Shown in pieces: positions 18,750 to 26,838 of a stretch of 64,000 bases of DNA; the first letter of the stretch is position 1, and each line of letters opens with the position of its first letter. The stretch is taken from the NCBI RefSeq assembly GCF_902153245.2, contig NZ_CABFWF030000012.1:607252-671251 (forward strand). The letters are read 5' to 3'. The position numbers and the translations under genes were made by a program. This DNA is from Pseudorhizobium endolithicum (lineage in GTDB: Bacteria; Pseudomonadota; Alphaproteobacteria; Rhizobiales; Rhizobiaceae). Below the pieces are notes generated by a model. It was given only the letters and a program-made list of their open reading frames with translations. It was not told where the DNA came from and searched no databases.

Positions 18750-19259
18750 TCAGCGGGGCCAGACGAAACCGATCTTGCGCAGCGAGGTCCCGCCGAAGTC
18801 CTCCATCCCCTCCACCATGTCGAGCCCGCCATGGCGGCGGAAGAAGCGGGCGGCATGCTCGCTGTCTTCGAGGCACCAGACTACCAGACCGTCGCAACCC
18901 AGCGATTTCAGAAGCCTGCGGCTCTCCCCGAACAGGCGGCGCCCAAGCCCGATCCCCTGGAACTCCGGCCGAAGGTAGATTTCATAGACCTCGCCATCGT
19001 AAGGCAAGGCCTTGGCGCGGTTCAGCCCGATCGTCGCATATCCGGCTATGGTGCCTGCCACGTCCAGGACGAGCAGCGTCGCCGGACCCCGTGTCGCCTT
19101 GCGCCACCATGTCTCCCCGCGCCGCTCGAGCATTTGCGTGAGCGGCTTGTGCGGGATAAGGCCTGCATAGGTCTGGCTCCACGACACGCGGTGCGTATCC
19201 GCGATCGCGGCCGCATCTTGCGGCTCGGCACGCCGCACATCTATGGATAACGTCTTCAT
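18750..19259 (-). CDS. GNAT family N-acetyltransferase
   Basis: 169-aa GNAT protein. The acetyl-CoA loop is seen as RPEFQGIGLGRRLF (about 99-112), the N-terminal motif as DVRRAEPQDAAAIADTHRVSW, and VVWCLEDSEHAARFFRRHG is the C-terminal strand/helix. The substrate is unknown. The start at 19259 (MKTLSIDV) was preferred to a longer reading because the fold begins there and AGAGTGA precedes it. It lies 104 nt upstream of ppa on the same strand and about 180 nt after the leuC terminator. Confidence 0.85.
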   Translation of the reverse strand: MKTLSIDVRRAEPQDAAAIADTHRVSWSQTYAGLIPHKPLTQMLERRGETWWRKATRGPATLLVLDVAGTIAGYATIGLNRAKALPYDGEVYEIYLRPEFQGIGLGRRLFGESRRLLKSLGCDGLVVWCLEDSEHAARFFRRHGGLDMVEGMEDFGGTSLRKIGFVWPR

Positions 19260-19435
19260 AACGTCACTCTGAACCCAATCATCGGGCTTCGCGATAACAC
19301 GATACAGTCTCGAAACGCCTTTCCCCAGCAATGGTTCTGGCGTTCCGGGATCAATGTTAACGCTTTTTTTACCCCTCCTTCAAGGCTGTGCAGGAAGGAG
19401 ACACAACAATCCGGCGCAGGACCCCCGCCGGCCTA

Positions 19436-19463
19436 CGAAAAATGCCGCCCAAGGGGCGGCATC
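19436..19463 (-). terminator. Intrinsic terminator downstream of leuC
   Basis: On the minus strand an exact 9-bp stem (ATGCCGCCC with GGGCGGCAT, 19462-19454 and 19450-19442) closes a 3-nt loop and runs into a stretch of five T. It starts 25 nt after the leuC stop. The stem and T-tract are canonical. Confidence 0.85.
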
Positions 19464-19487
19464 ACGTCGGAGAGGTTTCGGGTATCG

Positions 19488-20897
19488 TTATTTCCACTCG
19501 CGGATATCGACGAAGTGGCCGGCCACCGCCGCCGCCGCCGCCATGGCCGGCGAGACGAGATGGGTGCGGCCCTTATAGCCCTGCCGGCCCTCGAAGTTGC
19601 GGTTCGAGGTGGAGGCGCAACGCTCTTCCGGCTTCAGCCTGTCGTCGTTCATGGCCAGGCACATGGAACAGCCGGGCTCCCGCCATTCGAAGCCGGCCTC
19701 CTTGAAGATCCTGTCCAGACCCTCCGCTTCCGCCTGCTCCTTGACGAGGCCCGATCCGGGAACCACCATGGCCGAGACTGTCGGCGCGACATGCCGGCCT
19801 TCCAGCACCTTGGCGGCGGCGCGCAGGTCCTCGATGCGGCCGTTGGTGCAGGAGCCGATGAACACGCGGTCGATGGCGATGTCGGTGATCTTCGTGCCCG
19901 GCTTCAGGCCCATGTAGTCCAGCGCCCGCCACTTGGAGGCGCGCTTCGTCTCGTCCTCGATGTCGTCGGGGTTGGGCACGACGCCCTGCACCGAGATGAC
20001 GTCTTCGGGGGAAGAGCCCCAGGAGACGATCGGCGGCAGGTTGGCAGCGTCCAGCACGACCACCTTGTCGAAATGGGCGCCTTCATCCGTGTGCAGCGTC
20101 TTCCAATATTCCAGTGCCATGTCCCAAGCGGTACCCTTCGGGGCCCGCGGCTTGTCCTTGATATAGGCGAAGGTCGTCTCGTCCGGGGCGATGAAGCCGG
20201 CGCGGGCGCCGCCTTCGATCGTCATGTTGCAGATCGTCATGCGGCCTTCCATCGACAGCGAGCGTATCGCTTCGCCCGCAAACTCGATGACGTGGCCGGT
20301 GCCGCCGGCGGTGCCGATCTCGCCGATGATGGCGAGGATGATGTCCTTGGCGGTCACGCCTTCGGGCAGCTTCCCGTCGACGCGCACCAGCATGTTCTTC
20401 GCCTTCTTCTGCACCAGCGTCTGGGTCGCGAGAACATGCTCGACCTCCGACGTGCCGATGCCATGCGCCAGCGCCCCGAAGGCGCCGTGGGTCGAGGTAT
20501 GGCTGTCTCCGCAGACGATGGTCATGCCCGGCAACGTGAAGCCCTGCTCGGGCCCGACGATATGGACGATGCCTTGCCGCTTGTCCTTTTCCGAATAGTA
20601 CTCGACGCCGAAGTCGTGGGCATTCTGCGCCAGCGCCTCGACCTGGATCCGGCTTTCCTCGTTCTTGATGCCGATATGGCGGTCCGGCGTGGTCGGCACG
20701 TTATGGTCGACGACGGCAAGCGTCTTTTCCGGCGCGCGGACCCTGCGGCCGGCCATGCGCAGGCCCTCGAAGGCCTGCGGGCTCGTCACCTCGTGAACGA
20801 GGTGACGGTCGATGTAGAGGAGACAGGTTCCGGTCTCGTCCTGGCTGACGACGTGGTCGTCCCAGATCTTGTCGTACAGGGTGCGGGGTGCGCTCAT
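19488..20897 (-). CDS. leuC: 3-isopropylmalate dehydratase large subunit
   Basis: LeuC (469 aa) with LeuD isomerises 2- to 3-isopropylmalate in leucine synthesis. It is an aconitase-fold 4Fe-4S enzyme. The cluster cysteines are in [10 protein letters not shown] and in GCSMCLAMN, and the [21 protein letters not shown] region is typical. The start [15 protein letters not shown] at 20897 is conserved; a longer in-frame extension is not needed. leuD and leuB are not in the window. An intrinsic terminator follows. Confidence 0.98.
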   Translation of the reverse strand: MSAPRTLYDKIWDDHVVSQDETGTCLLYIDRHLVHEVTSPQAFEGLRMAGRRVRAPEKTLAVVDHNVPTTPDRHIGIKNEESRIQVEALAQNAHDFGVEYYSEKDKRQGIVHIVGPEQGFTLPGMTIVCGDSHTSTHGAFGALAHGIGTSEVEHVLATQTLVQKKAKNMLVRVDGKLPEGVTAKDIILAIIGEIGTAGGTGHVIEFAGEAIRSLSMEGRMTICNMTIEGGARAGFIAPDETTFAYIKDKPRAPKGTAWDMALEYWKTLHTDEGAHFDKVVVLDAANLPPIVSWGSSPEDVISVQGVVPNPDDIEDETKRASKWRALDYMGLKPGTKITDIAIDRVFIGSCTNGRIEDLRAAAKVLEGRHVAPTVSAMVVPGSGLVKEQAEAEGLDRIFKEAGFEWREPGCSMCLAMNDDRLKPEERCASTSNRNFEGRQGYKGRTHLVSPAMAAAAAVAGHFVDIREWK

Positions 20898-21151
20898 GGC
20901 TGCCATCCATTGGAATGCGAAAACGGGGGAAGTCCGGCATTGCCGCTGCCGGTGCGGCATGGATCGCTCAGCTAAGTCGGCCGGTCAGAGCGCCGTGGAT
21001 GCGCGCGAAGAAGCGTGCCGGCAGACGCTTGTGGTCCTGCAGCACGATGAACTGGTTCGCGAGGCATCCGAATTTCGATCCCATGGGGCCGTTATTAGCA
21101 GTTTTGCGACAGGCGTTCAACATGAACCCACTCTGTCCGCGAAACCCAGAG
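20898..21151 (-). other. leuC leader region with a possible 38-codon small ORF
   Basis: This is most of the 310-nt gap between the rplS terminator and leuC. A minus-strand ATG at 21084 opens a 38-codon frame ending TGA at 20968 (MGSKFGCLANQFIVLQDHK...). It has no clear ribosome site. Leucine codons are not clustered, so a classical leucine attenuator peptide is not supported. A short imperfect hairpin lies at about 20938-20960. I see nothing else here. Confidence 0.3.
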
Positions 21152-21183
21152 AAAAACAGAAAAGGCGGCCCGAGAGCCGCCTT
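21152..21183 (-). terminator. Intrinsic terminator downstream of rplS
   Basis: On the minus strand an 8-bp stem (AAGGCGGC with GCCGCCTT, 21183-21176 and 21169-21162) closes a 6-nt loop and is followed by a T-rich stretch. It starts 24 nt after the rplS stop and separates rplS from leuC. Confidence 0.78.
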
Positions 21184-21207
21184 CCGGATGTCCGATGGGA
21201 CGGAAGC

Positions 21208-21741
21208 TTATTCTGCGGAAGCCTCTGCAGCCTTTGCTTCCTCTGCAGCCTTCGCTTCAGCGGCCTCGGCTGCTGCCTTCTCGGCAGCGAGCGCCTGGGC
21301 GGCTGCGACCTTCTCGGCCTCGATGCGTGCCTTTTCCTCGGCAACGGCAGCGCGCTCGGCTTCGTTCAGCTTACGGGCGCGGGTACCGGTGTTCTCGACG
21401 ATACGGGCAGACTTGCCGCGGCGGTCGCGCAGGTAGTAGAGCTTGGCGCGACGGACCTTGCCGCGACGGATGACTTCGACGCCCTCGACGAGCGGCGAGT
21501 AAACCGGGAATACGCGCTCGACGCCTTCGCCGTAGGAAATCTTGCGGACGGTGAAGCTCTCGTTGATGCCGCCGCCGGAGCGGGCGATGCAAACGCCTTC
21601 ATAGGCCTGGATACGGGTCCGGGTACCTTCACGGACGCGCACGTTAACACGGACGGTGTCACCGGCTTCGAACTCGGGGAGCTTGCGCTGGGCTTCGATC
21701 TTGGCGGCCTGTTCGGCTTCCAGTTCCTGGATGATGTTCAT
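21208..21741 (-). CDS. rplS: Ribosomal protein L19 with a long Ala/Glu-rich tail
   Basis: L19 (177 aa) of the large ribosomal subunit. The core (about 1-120) has [29 protein letters not shown] and [22 protein letters not shown]. The tail (about 122-177) is almost entirely Ala, Glu and Lys ([17 protein letters not shown]) and is absent from the 115-aa enteric protein. The ATG at 21741 follows an AAGG site; a TTG two codons earlier is less likely. It is separated from trmD by the NCS1/TauE genes, unlike the E. coli rpsP-rimM-trmD-rplS order. Confidence 0.97.
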   Translation of the reverse strand: MNIIQELEAEQAAKIEAQRKLPEFEAGDTVRVNVRVREGTRTRIQAYEGVCIARSGGGINESFTVRKISYGEGVERVFPVYSPLVEGVEVIRRGKVRRAKLYYLRDRRGKSARIVENTGTRARKLNEAERAAVAEEKARIEAEKVAAAQALAAEKAAAEAAEAKAAEEAKAAEASAE

Positions 21742-22069
21742 TGTCAAACCTTTCCGTTCTTCTGAAACAGCCAGAGCGCTCGATCATCCTTTGGCCATGC
21801 CTCCGGAGTTCGCCCCTTTTTCGGGCAAGAGCGGGTTCGCCATTCTTTGCTTGCTGGTCGACGGGGAAACCCCATTTCCGCGTGGGCCAATACAGGAAAG
21901 AATCCGGTTTGTCATCCCTCGGCCCGAAGAATCCTCGGTCGCGGCGGGGGGCCAAAGTATTTCTTCGCCCGATCAGGTTGTGAGCGCCCCATAAAGATTT
22001 GTCGAATCACAGGATTGGTCGCAGGATTGCAACTGGACCTCCTGGTCCGCAATAACGGGGAACAAAATC
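21742..22069. other. Divergent intergenic region between rplS and the NCS1 permease gene
   Basis: 328 nt without a gene, expected to hold the promoters of both neighbours. An 8-mer CAGGATTG occurs twice 12 nt apart (22010 and 22022), and a short hairpin GGACC-TCCT-GGTCC (22035-22048) lies just before the permease ribosome site. No coding frame or known RNA is evident. Confidence 0.5.
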
Positions 22070-23518
22070 ATGACCATCAGCAATCCATCGCCTTCCTTAT
22101 ACAATGAGGATCTTGCGCCCGCCGAAGAGCGCAAGTGGGGCGCCTTCAGCATCTTCAACGTCTGGACCTCCGACGTTCACAGCCTCTGGGGCTATTACCT
22201 CGCGGCGAGCCTCTTCCTGCTTTGCGGCAGCTTCGTCAATTTCGTCCTCGCCATCGGCATCGGCTCGCTGGTGATCTTCTTCCTCATGACCCTGGTGGGG
22301 AATGCCGGAGTAAGGACAGGTGTGCCCTTCCCGGTTCTAGCGCGTGCCTCCTTCGGGACCTTCGGGGCAAATGTTCCGGCCATCGTCCGGGCCATCGTCG
22401 CCTGCTTCTGGTACGGAGCGCAGACGGCTGCCGCCTCCGGCGCCATCGTGGCGCTTCTCATCCGCGACGAAGGCATGCTGGCGTTTCACCAGAACAGCCA
22501 CATGCTGGGACACTCGACGCTCGAGGTCATCTGCTATGTCGTCGTCTGGGGACTGCAACTGCTGATCATCCAGCGCGGCATGGAAACAGTCCGCAAGTTC
22601 CAGGATTGGGCAGGCCCGGCAGTCTGGGTCATGATGCTGATCCTCGCCGTCTATCTCGTCATCAAATCCGGCACGTTCTCCTTCGGGTCGGAAATCCCCC
22701 GCGACGTCCTGATCGAGAAGACGAAGGATGCCGGCATTCCCTACGAGCCGGGAACACTTGCAGCACTCGCAGCCGTCGCCGCGACGTGGATCACATACTT
22801 CGCGGCCCTCTACCTGAACTTTTGCGATTTCTCCCGCTATGCGAAGGACGAGAAGACGCTGCGCAAGGGTAATCTGTGGGGCCTGCCCATCAACCTTCTT
22901 GCCTTCTGCCTCGTGGCCGGCGTCACCACGACCGCGGCCTATACGGTCTATGGCGAGGTACTCCTGCACCCGGACCAGATATCCGCCAAGTTCGAAAGCT
23001 GGTTCCTTGCGCTGCTCGCGGCACTCACCTTCGCGGTGGCCACCCTTGGCATCAACGTGGTGGCGAACTTCGTCTCGCCCGCCTTCGACTTCGCAAACGT
23101 CTTTCCGCGCAGGATCAACTTCAAGCGCGGCGGCTATATCGCCGCCCTGATCGCCCTGGTGCTCTATCCCTTCGCGCCGTGGGAGACCGGAGCGGCGAAC
23201 TTCGTCAACTTCATCGGATCGACGATGGGGCCGATCTTCGGGGTGATGATGGTGGACTACTACCTGATCCGGAAGAGCCGGCTCGATGTGGCTGCACTCT
23301 ACGATGAGAATGGCGAATTCCGCTTCCGGAACGGCTGGCACGGCAATGCATTCATCGCCTTTGCCGTGGGTGCCCTTTTCTCCTCCATCCTGCCCACCTT
23401 CACCTCTGTGCTTCCCGATTGGTGGGGAACCTATGGATGGTTCTTCGGCGTCGCCGTCGGCGGTGGCGTCTACTTTGGCCTGGGGATGCGCAGTCGCCGC
23501 AATCCCGCCTTTGCCTGA
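22070..23518 (+). CDS. NCS1-family nucleobase:cation symporter
   Basis: 482-aa membrane protein of the cytosine/uracil/allantoin/hydantoin transporter family, with about 12 membrane spans. The N-terminal APAEERKWGAFSIFNVWTSDVHSLWGY is the family signature, followed by GVRTGVPFPVLARASFGTFGANVPAIVRA. The substrate is unknown: no purine, pyrimidine or hydantoin catabolic gene is adjacent. GGGGA precedes the ATG at 22070. An intrinsic terminator follows the gene, so it is probably monocistronic. Confidence 0.93.
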   Translation: MTISNPSPSLYNEDLAPAEERKWGAFSIFNVWTSDVHSLWGYYLAASLFLLCGSFVNFVLAIGIGSLVIFFLMTLVGNAGVRTGVPFPVLARASFGTFGANVPAIVRAIVACFWYGAQTAAASGAIVALLIRDEGMLAFHQNSHMLGHSTLEVICYVVVWGLQLLIIQRGMETVRKFQDWAGPAVWVMMLILAVYLVIKSGTFSFGSEIPRDVLIEKTKDAGIPYEPGTLAALAAVAATWITYFAALYLNFCDFSRYAKDEKTLRKGNLWGLPINLLAFCLVAGVTTTAAYTVYGEVLLHPDQISAKFESWFLALLAALTFAVATLGINVVANFVSPAFDFANVFPRRINFKRGGYIAALIALVLYPFAPWETGAANFVNFIGSTMGPIFGVMMVDYYLIRKSRLDVAALYDENGEFRFRNGWHGNAFIAFAVGALFSSILPTFTSVLPDWWGTYGWFFGVAVGGGVYFGLGMRSRRNPAFA

Positions 23519-23548
23519 GGCGGATTTATCTGTACACGCGAACCAAGG

Positions 23549-23575
23549 ATGCCGGGCAGCAGTGCCCGGCATTTT
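23549..23575 (+). terminator. Intrinsic terminator of the NCS1 permease gene
   Basis: An exact 10-bp stem (ATGCCGGGCA at 23549-23558, TGCCCGGCAT at 23563-23572) with a 4-nt loop runs into TTT, 31 nt after the permease stop. The T-tract is short but the stem is strong. Confidence 0.75.
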
Positions 23576-23633
23576 GACGAGACGACACCGCCCCCCGGAC
23601 GGTGCTGAGGCCGGAAATCAGGGAACTGCCTTT

Positions 23634-24380
23634 ATGACCATTGCCACCATGCTGCTGCTGTTCACTTCGGCATTTCTTGCAGGCGCGGTCAATGCGATTG
23701 CCGGCGGCGGCACGTTCCTGACCTTCGGTGCGCTGACCCTCGTCGGCATGCCCCCGATCACCGCCAATGCGACCTCCTCGATCACGCAGTTCCCCGGCTA
23801 TATCACGTCGACGTTCGCCTATCGCGATGAGATCGCCAAGAGCTGGCGAAGCGCGATCGCGCTTTCGATCGTCTCCGTCATCGGGGCACTCGGCGGATCG
23901 CTGCTCCTCCTGTCGCTCGACAACCCGTCCTTCCGCCGGATCGTGCCGTGGCTGCTCGCGGCGGCGACCGCCATCTTCGCGGCCGGCCCGTGGCTGAAGC
24001 CGAAGTCTTCCGCCGAAAAGCCTGTCAACGCGCCGACGAGCATCGTGGCGCAGTTCTTTACCTCCATCTATGGCGGCTTCTTCGGCGCCGGCATGGGGAT
24101 CATGATGCTCGCCGTCCTCGGCATCACCTCCGGCGGCAGCTATCACCACCTGAACGCGCTGAAGAACCTCCTGTCGATCCTGATCGCGGCGGTCGCCATC
24201 GTCATCTTCGTCGGCGGCGGCGTGGTCGCCTGGCCGCAGGCGCTGGTGATGATCCCGGGCGTGGCCCTCGGCGGCTATGCCGGGGTGTGGATGGCCCGGC
24301 GCGTACCGCAGACGGTGATGCGGGTGATCGTCGTCGCCGTCGGCGTGATGCTGACTACCTACTACTTCGTCACCGGCTAG
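23634..24380 (+). CDS. TauE/SafE family membrane protein
   Basis: 248-aa TauE/SafE protein with about eight hydrophobic segments. The N-terminal repeat carries GAVNAIAGGGTFLTFGALTLVGMPPITANATSS, a clear family signature. The C-terminal repeat has FFGAGMGIMMLAVLGITSGGSYHHLNALKN. Members are thought to export sulfite, sulfoacetate or related organosulfur anions; the substrate here is unknown. ATG 23634 follows AGGGA. Its stop shares CTAG with the convergent DUF4260 gene. A second family member lies at 41873. Confidence 0.92.
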   Translation: MTIATMLLLFTSAFLAGAVNAIAGGGTFLTFGALTLVGMPPITANATSSITQFPGYITSTFAYRDEIAKSWRSAIALSIVSVIGALGGSLLLLSLDNPSFRRIVPWLLAAATAIFAAGPWLKPKSSAEKPVNAPTSIVAQFFTSIYGGFFGAGMGIMMLAVLGITSGGSYHHLNALKNLLSILIAAVAIVIFVGGGVVAWPQALVMIPGVALGGYAGVWMARRVPQTVMRVIVVAVGVMLTTYYFVTG

Positions 24381-24724
24381 CCGATCCGTCCGAGATGGGT
24401 GTCCTTGAAGCCGCTCTGGTGCTTCAGGCCATAGCCGAGCGCTCTGTCGAACCCGATGTGGAAGATCCAGATCAAGGCGAGCGGAGCAGCCGGATCCCAG
24501 CCGAGAAGGTAGCCTGAGACCAGGAGCAGACCGACGCCGAGGAAGCTGTGCAGCGCATTGTAGCAGATAGCGCCGAACCGTGAGCCGAACAGGTAACCCA
24601 ACATGGCAAGGTCCGGCACCAGCACGAGCAGCAGGAACAGCCACCATCCCGCGTCCACATGCCAATAGGTGGCCAGCGCCACGAACGCTATGGCCGCGTT
24701 TTCAAGCCGCACTAACGCGGTCAC
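24377..24724 (-). CDS. DUF4260 family membrane protein
   Basis: 115-aa DUF4260 protein with four short hydrophobic segments. Hallmarks are LVLVPDLAMLGYLFGSRFGAICYNALHS and LALIWIFHIGFDRALGYGLKH. The function is unknown. The start is a GTG at 24724, four nt after the trmD stop, so it is likely the last gene of the ffh-trmD transcript. The stop overlaps the TauE/SafE gene by 4 nt on the other strand. Confidence 0.9.
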   Translation of the reverse strand: MTALVRLENAAIAFVALATYWHVDAGWWLFLLLVLVPDLAMLGYLFGSRFGAICYNALHSFLGVGLLLVSGYLLGWDPAAPLALIWIFHIGFDRALGYGLKHQSGFKDTHLGRIG

Positions 24725-24728
24725 GGGA

Positions 24729-25418
24729 TCAATCCTGCTCTGACTGGAGAAGGTCCGGCCGGCGCTCGCGCGTCAGCGCCAGCGCCTGCTCGTGCCGCCA
24801 TTTCTCGATTGCCGCATGGTTGCCGGAGGTCAGCACCGCCGGAATCTCCCTACCCTCGAAGACCTGCGGACGGGTGTAGTGCGGATATTCGAGCAGCCCG
24901 CCCTCGAAGCTTTCATGGGTGCCGGAAAGGGCATTGCCCATGACGCCGGGCAGGATGCGAACCACCGCGTCGAGCAGCGTCAGCGCTGCGGACTCGCCGC
25001 CGGAGAGAATATAATCGCCGATCGAGATTTCCTCAAGCTCGCGCGCCTCGATCACCCGCTGGTCCACCCCCTCGAACCGGCCGCAGACGATCACCACGCC
25101 GTCGCCGGCTGCCAGTTCCCGCACCCGCGTCTGGGTAAGCGGTTTCCCGCGCGGGCTCATCAGCAGCCGCGGCCGGTCGTCGCCGGCCGAGACATGATCG
25201 ATGGCCTTCGCCAGTATGTCCGGCTTCAGCACCATCCCCGCGCCGCCGCCCGCTGGCGTGTCGTCCACCGTGCGGTGACGATCACTGGCAAAATCGCGGA
25301 TCTGCACCGGCTCGATTGACCACTGGCCGCGCTCCAGCGCCTTGCCGGCGAGCGAAGAGCCGAGATGACCGGGAAACATCTCCGGGTGGAGCGTCAGGAC
25401 CGTGGCGCGGAAGGTCAT
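24729..25418 (-). CDS. trmD: tRNA (guanine37-N1)-methyltransferase
   Basis: TrmD (229 aa) methylates G37 of tRNAs reading CNN codons, which prevents +1 frameshifting. The SPOUT trefoil-knot motif [10 protein letters not shown] is at residues 133-142, with [10 protein letters not shown] and [11 protein letters not shown] before it. The ATG overlaps the rimM stop by 4 nt (ATGA). The family length and motifs are intact. Confidence 0.98.
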   Translation of the reverse strand: MTFRATVLTLHPEMFPGHLGSSLAGKALERGQWSIEPVQIRDFASDRHRTVDDTPAGGGAGMVLKPDILAKAIDHVSAGDDRPRLLMSPRGKPLTQTRVRELAAGDGVVIVCGRFEGVDQRVIEARELEEISIGDYILSGGESAALTLLDAVVRILPGVMGNALSGTHESFEGGLLEYPHYTRPQVFEGREIPAVLTSGNHAAIEKWRHEQALALTRERRPDLLQSEQD

Positions 25419-25984
25419 GGCGCCCCGCCGTCCGGCTTGCTCTTGGGGGGGTTGCGATCCTCGGGATCCTCGAGGAGGCCCGCCGCACGGGGATCGATCA
25501 GGATTCGTCCTGCTTCCAGATCGATCTCCAGCACGGCCGCCTCGGAAAACGGGATGAGCGCCGGCCGGCGGCCCGGCCCCTTCAGTTCGAGCAGGTCGCC
25601 CGCACCGAAATCGAACACGCCGCTGACGGTGCCGTAACTCTTGCCGGTCTCGTCGACCGCCTCCAGCCCTTCGAGATCCGCGTAGTAGAACTCGTCGTCG
25701 TCCAGTTCGTCGTCCGGCAGGTTCTCCCGCTCGATATAGAGTTCGAGGCCGTTCAACGCCTCGGCGGCATCGCGGTCGTTGACGCCGCGAAAGCGGACGA
25801 TGACGACATTCTTCGCCTCACGGATCTCCAGGATCTCGAAGACGCGGCCGTCCCTGCTGTGCAGGTGGCCGTAATCGCCGAGCGCCATGGGATCCTCGGT
25901 GTAGGCGCGCACTCGCACCTCGCCACGCAGGCCCTGTGCCGCACCGATTGTCGCCATGAGGATCGGGTTCTGGAGCTTCGTCAT
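25415..25984 (-). CDS. rimM: Ribosome maturation factor RimM
   Basis: RimM (189 aa) assists 30S maturation by binding S19. The N-terminal beta-barrel has the signature [19 protein letters not shown], and the C-terminal PRC-barrel has [21 protein letters not shown] and [11 protein letters not shown]. The ATG at 25984 (MTKLQNPI) was chosen over two codons upstream because of spacing. It follows rpsP after a gap that contains an intrinsic-terminator-like hairpin, and overlaps trmD by 4 nt. Confidence 0.96.
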   Translation of the reverse strand: MTKLQNPILMATIGAAQGLRGEVRVRAYTEDPMALGDYGHLHSRDGRVFEILEIREAKNVVIVRFRGVNDRDAAEALNGLELYIERENLPDDELDDDEFYYADLEGLEAVDETGKSYGTVSGVFDFGAGDLLELKGPGRRPALIPFSEAAVLEIDLEAGRILIDPRAAGLLEDPEDRNPPKSKPDGGAP

Positions 25985-26030
25985 GCGCATCATCCGGATG
26001 GTTCAGGCGCTTGTACCGGTAGTGCCGGCA

Positions 26031-26073
26031 AATGAAAACAGAAAACGGGCGGCACGTTTCCGTACCGCCCGTT
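26031..26073 (-). terminator. Intrinsic terminator or attenuator between rpsP and rimM
   Basis: On the minus strand a 13-bp stem (26073-26061 with 26056-26044, one G-U pair) closes a GAAA tetraloop and is followed by a T-rich run. It starts 24 nt after the rpsP stop and about 45 nt before rimM. Partial termination would give more S16 than RimM/TrmD, as is seen with rpsP operons elsewhere. Confidence 0.78.
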
Positions 26074-26096
26074 CATCCGCAAAATACGGATCGATA

Positions 26097-26471
26097 TTAC
26101 TCGGCAGCAGCTTCCGCAGCAGCGGCCTTGGCGTCTTCCGCCTTCTGGGCCTTCTCGGCGGCGCGCTCCTCGGCCTTCTTGCCAGGCTTGCCCTTGTCCG
26201 GGTTGTTGCGGGCTTCGCGCTGGGCGATGCCGGCTTCGGCAAGGAAGCGCAGGACGCGGTCGGTCGGCTGGGCGCCCTTGGCGATCCATTCCTGGATGCG
26301 CTCGACGTTCAGTTCGACGCGCCTCTCGTCGCCCTTTGCAAGCATCGGGTTCCAGGAGCCGAGCTTCTCGAGGAAGCGGCCGTCGCGGGGCGCGCGGGCG
26401 TCGGCAACGACGACATGGTAGTACGGACGCTTCTTGGAACCGCCGCGGGCGAGACGAATCTTCAGGGACAT
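26097..26471 (-). CDS. rpsP: Ribosomal protein S16 with an Ala/Lys/Glu-rich tail
   Basis: S16 (124 aa) of the small ribosomal subunit. The core (about 1-88) has the signature [23 protein letters not shown] and [11 protein letters not shown]. The extra tail (about 89-124) is rich in Ala, Lys and Glu ([18 protein letters not shown]) and resembles the L19 tail. AGGAGT lies 7 nt before the ATG. It is the third gene after ffh and aroQ. An intrinsic terminator follows. Confidence 0.97.
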   Translation of the reverse strand: MSLKIRLARGGSKKRPYYHVVVADARAPRDGRFLEKLGSWNPMLAKGDERRVELNVERIQEWIAKGAQPTDRVLRFLAEAGIAQREARNNPDKGKPGKKAEERAAEKAQKAEDAKAAAAEAAAE

Positions 26472-26511
26472 TTTCTTACTCCTTCAAGTCTTTCTGTCGG
26501 TCCGCCTGATG

Positions 26512-26829
26512 TCAGGCGGGTTGTTTCGTACCGCCGTGCTCGGCGGCGATGGCTTCATGGTGCCGGATCACTTCCCTGATCACGAAGTTCAGGAATTTTT
26601 CCGCGAAATCCGGGTCCAGATGAGCGTCCTTCGCCAGCCGGCGGAGGCGTTCGATCTGGTATTCCTCGCGCGCCGGGTCTGCCGGCGGCAAATCGTACTG
26701 CGCCTTCAGGAGGCCGACTTCCTTGGTGCAGCGGAAGCGCTCGGCGAGCATGTGCACCAGTGCGGCGTCGATGTTGTCGATCGACTGGCGGTAGCTGTGG
26801 AGCTTTTCTCTGACGTCCTGCTCGACCAT
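26512..26829 (-). CDS. aroQ: Chorismate mutase (AroQ type)
   Basis: Predicted 105-aa AroQ-fold chorismate mutase, converting chorismate to prephenate for Phe/Tyr synthesis. The first helix has LHSYRQSIDNIDAALVHMLAERFRCTKEVGLLKA, with the conserved Arg, Asp, Arg and Lys active-site pattern. The second carries PAREEYQIERLRRLA. It lies 9 nt after ffh and 40 nt before rpsP, so an aromatic biosynthesis gene sits inside the ffh/ribosome operon. Confidence 0.92.
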   Translation of the reverse strand: MVEQDVREKLHSYRQSIDNIDAALVHMLAERFRCTKEVGLLKAQYDLPPADPAREEYQIERLRRLAKDAHLDPDFAEKFLNFVIREVIRHHEAIAAEHGGTKQPA

Positions 26830-26838
26830 TGCTTGCCC

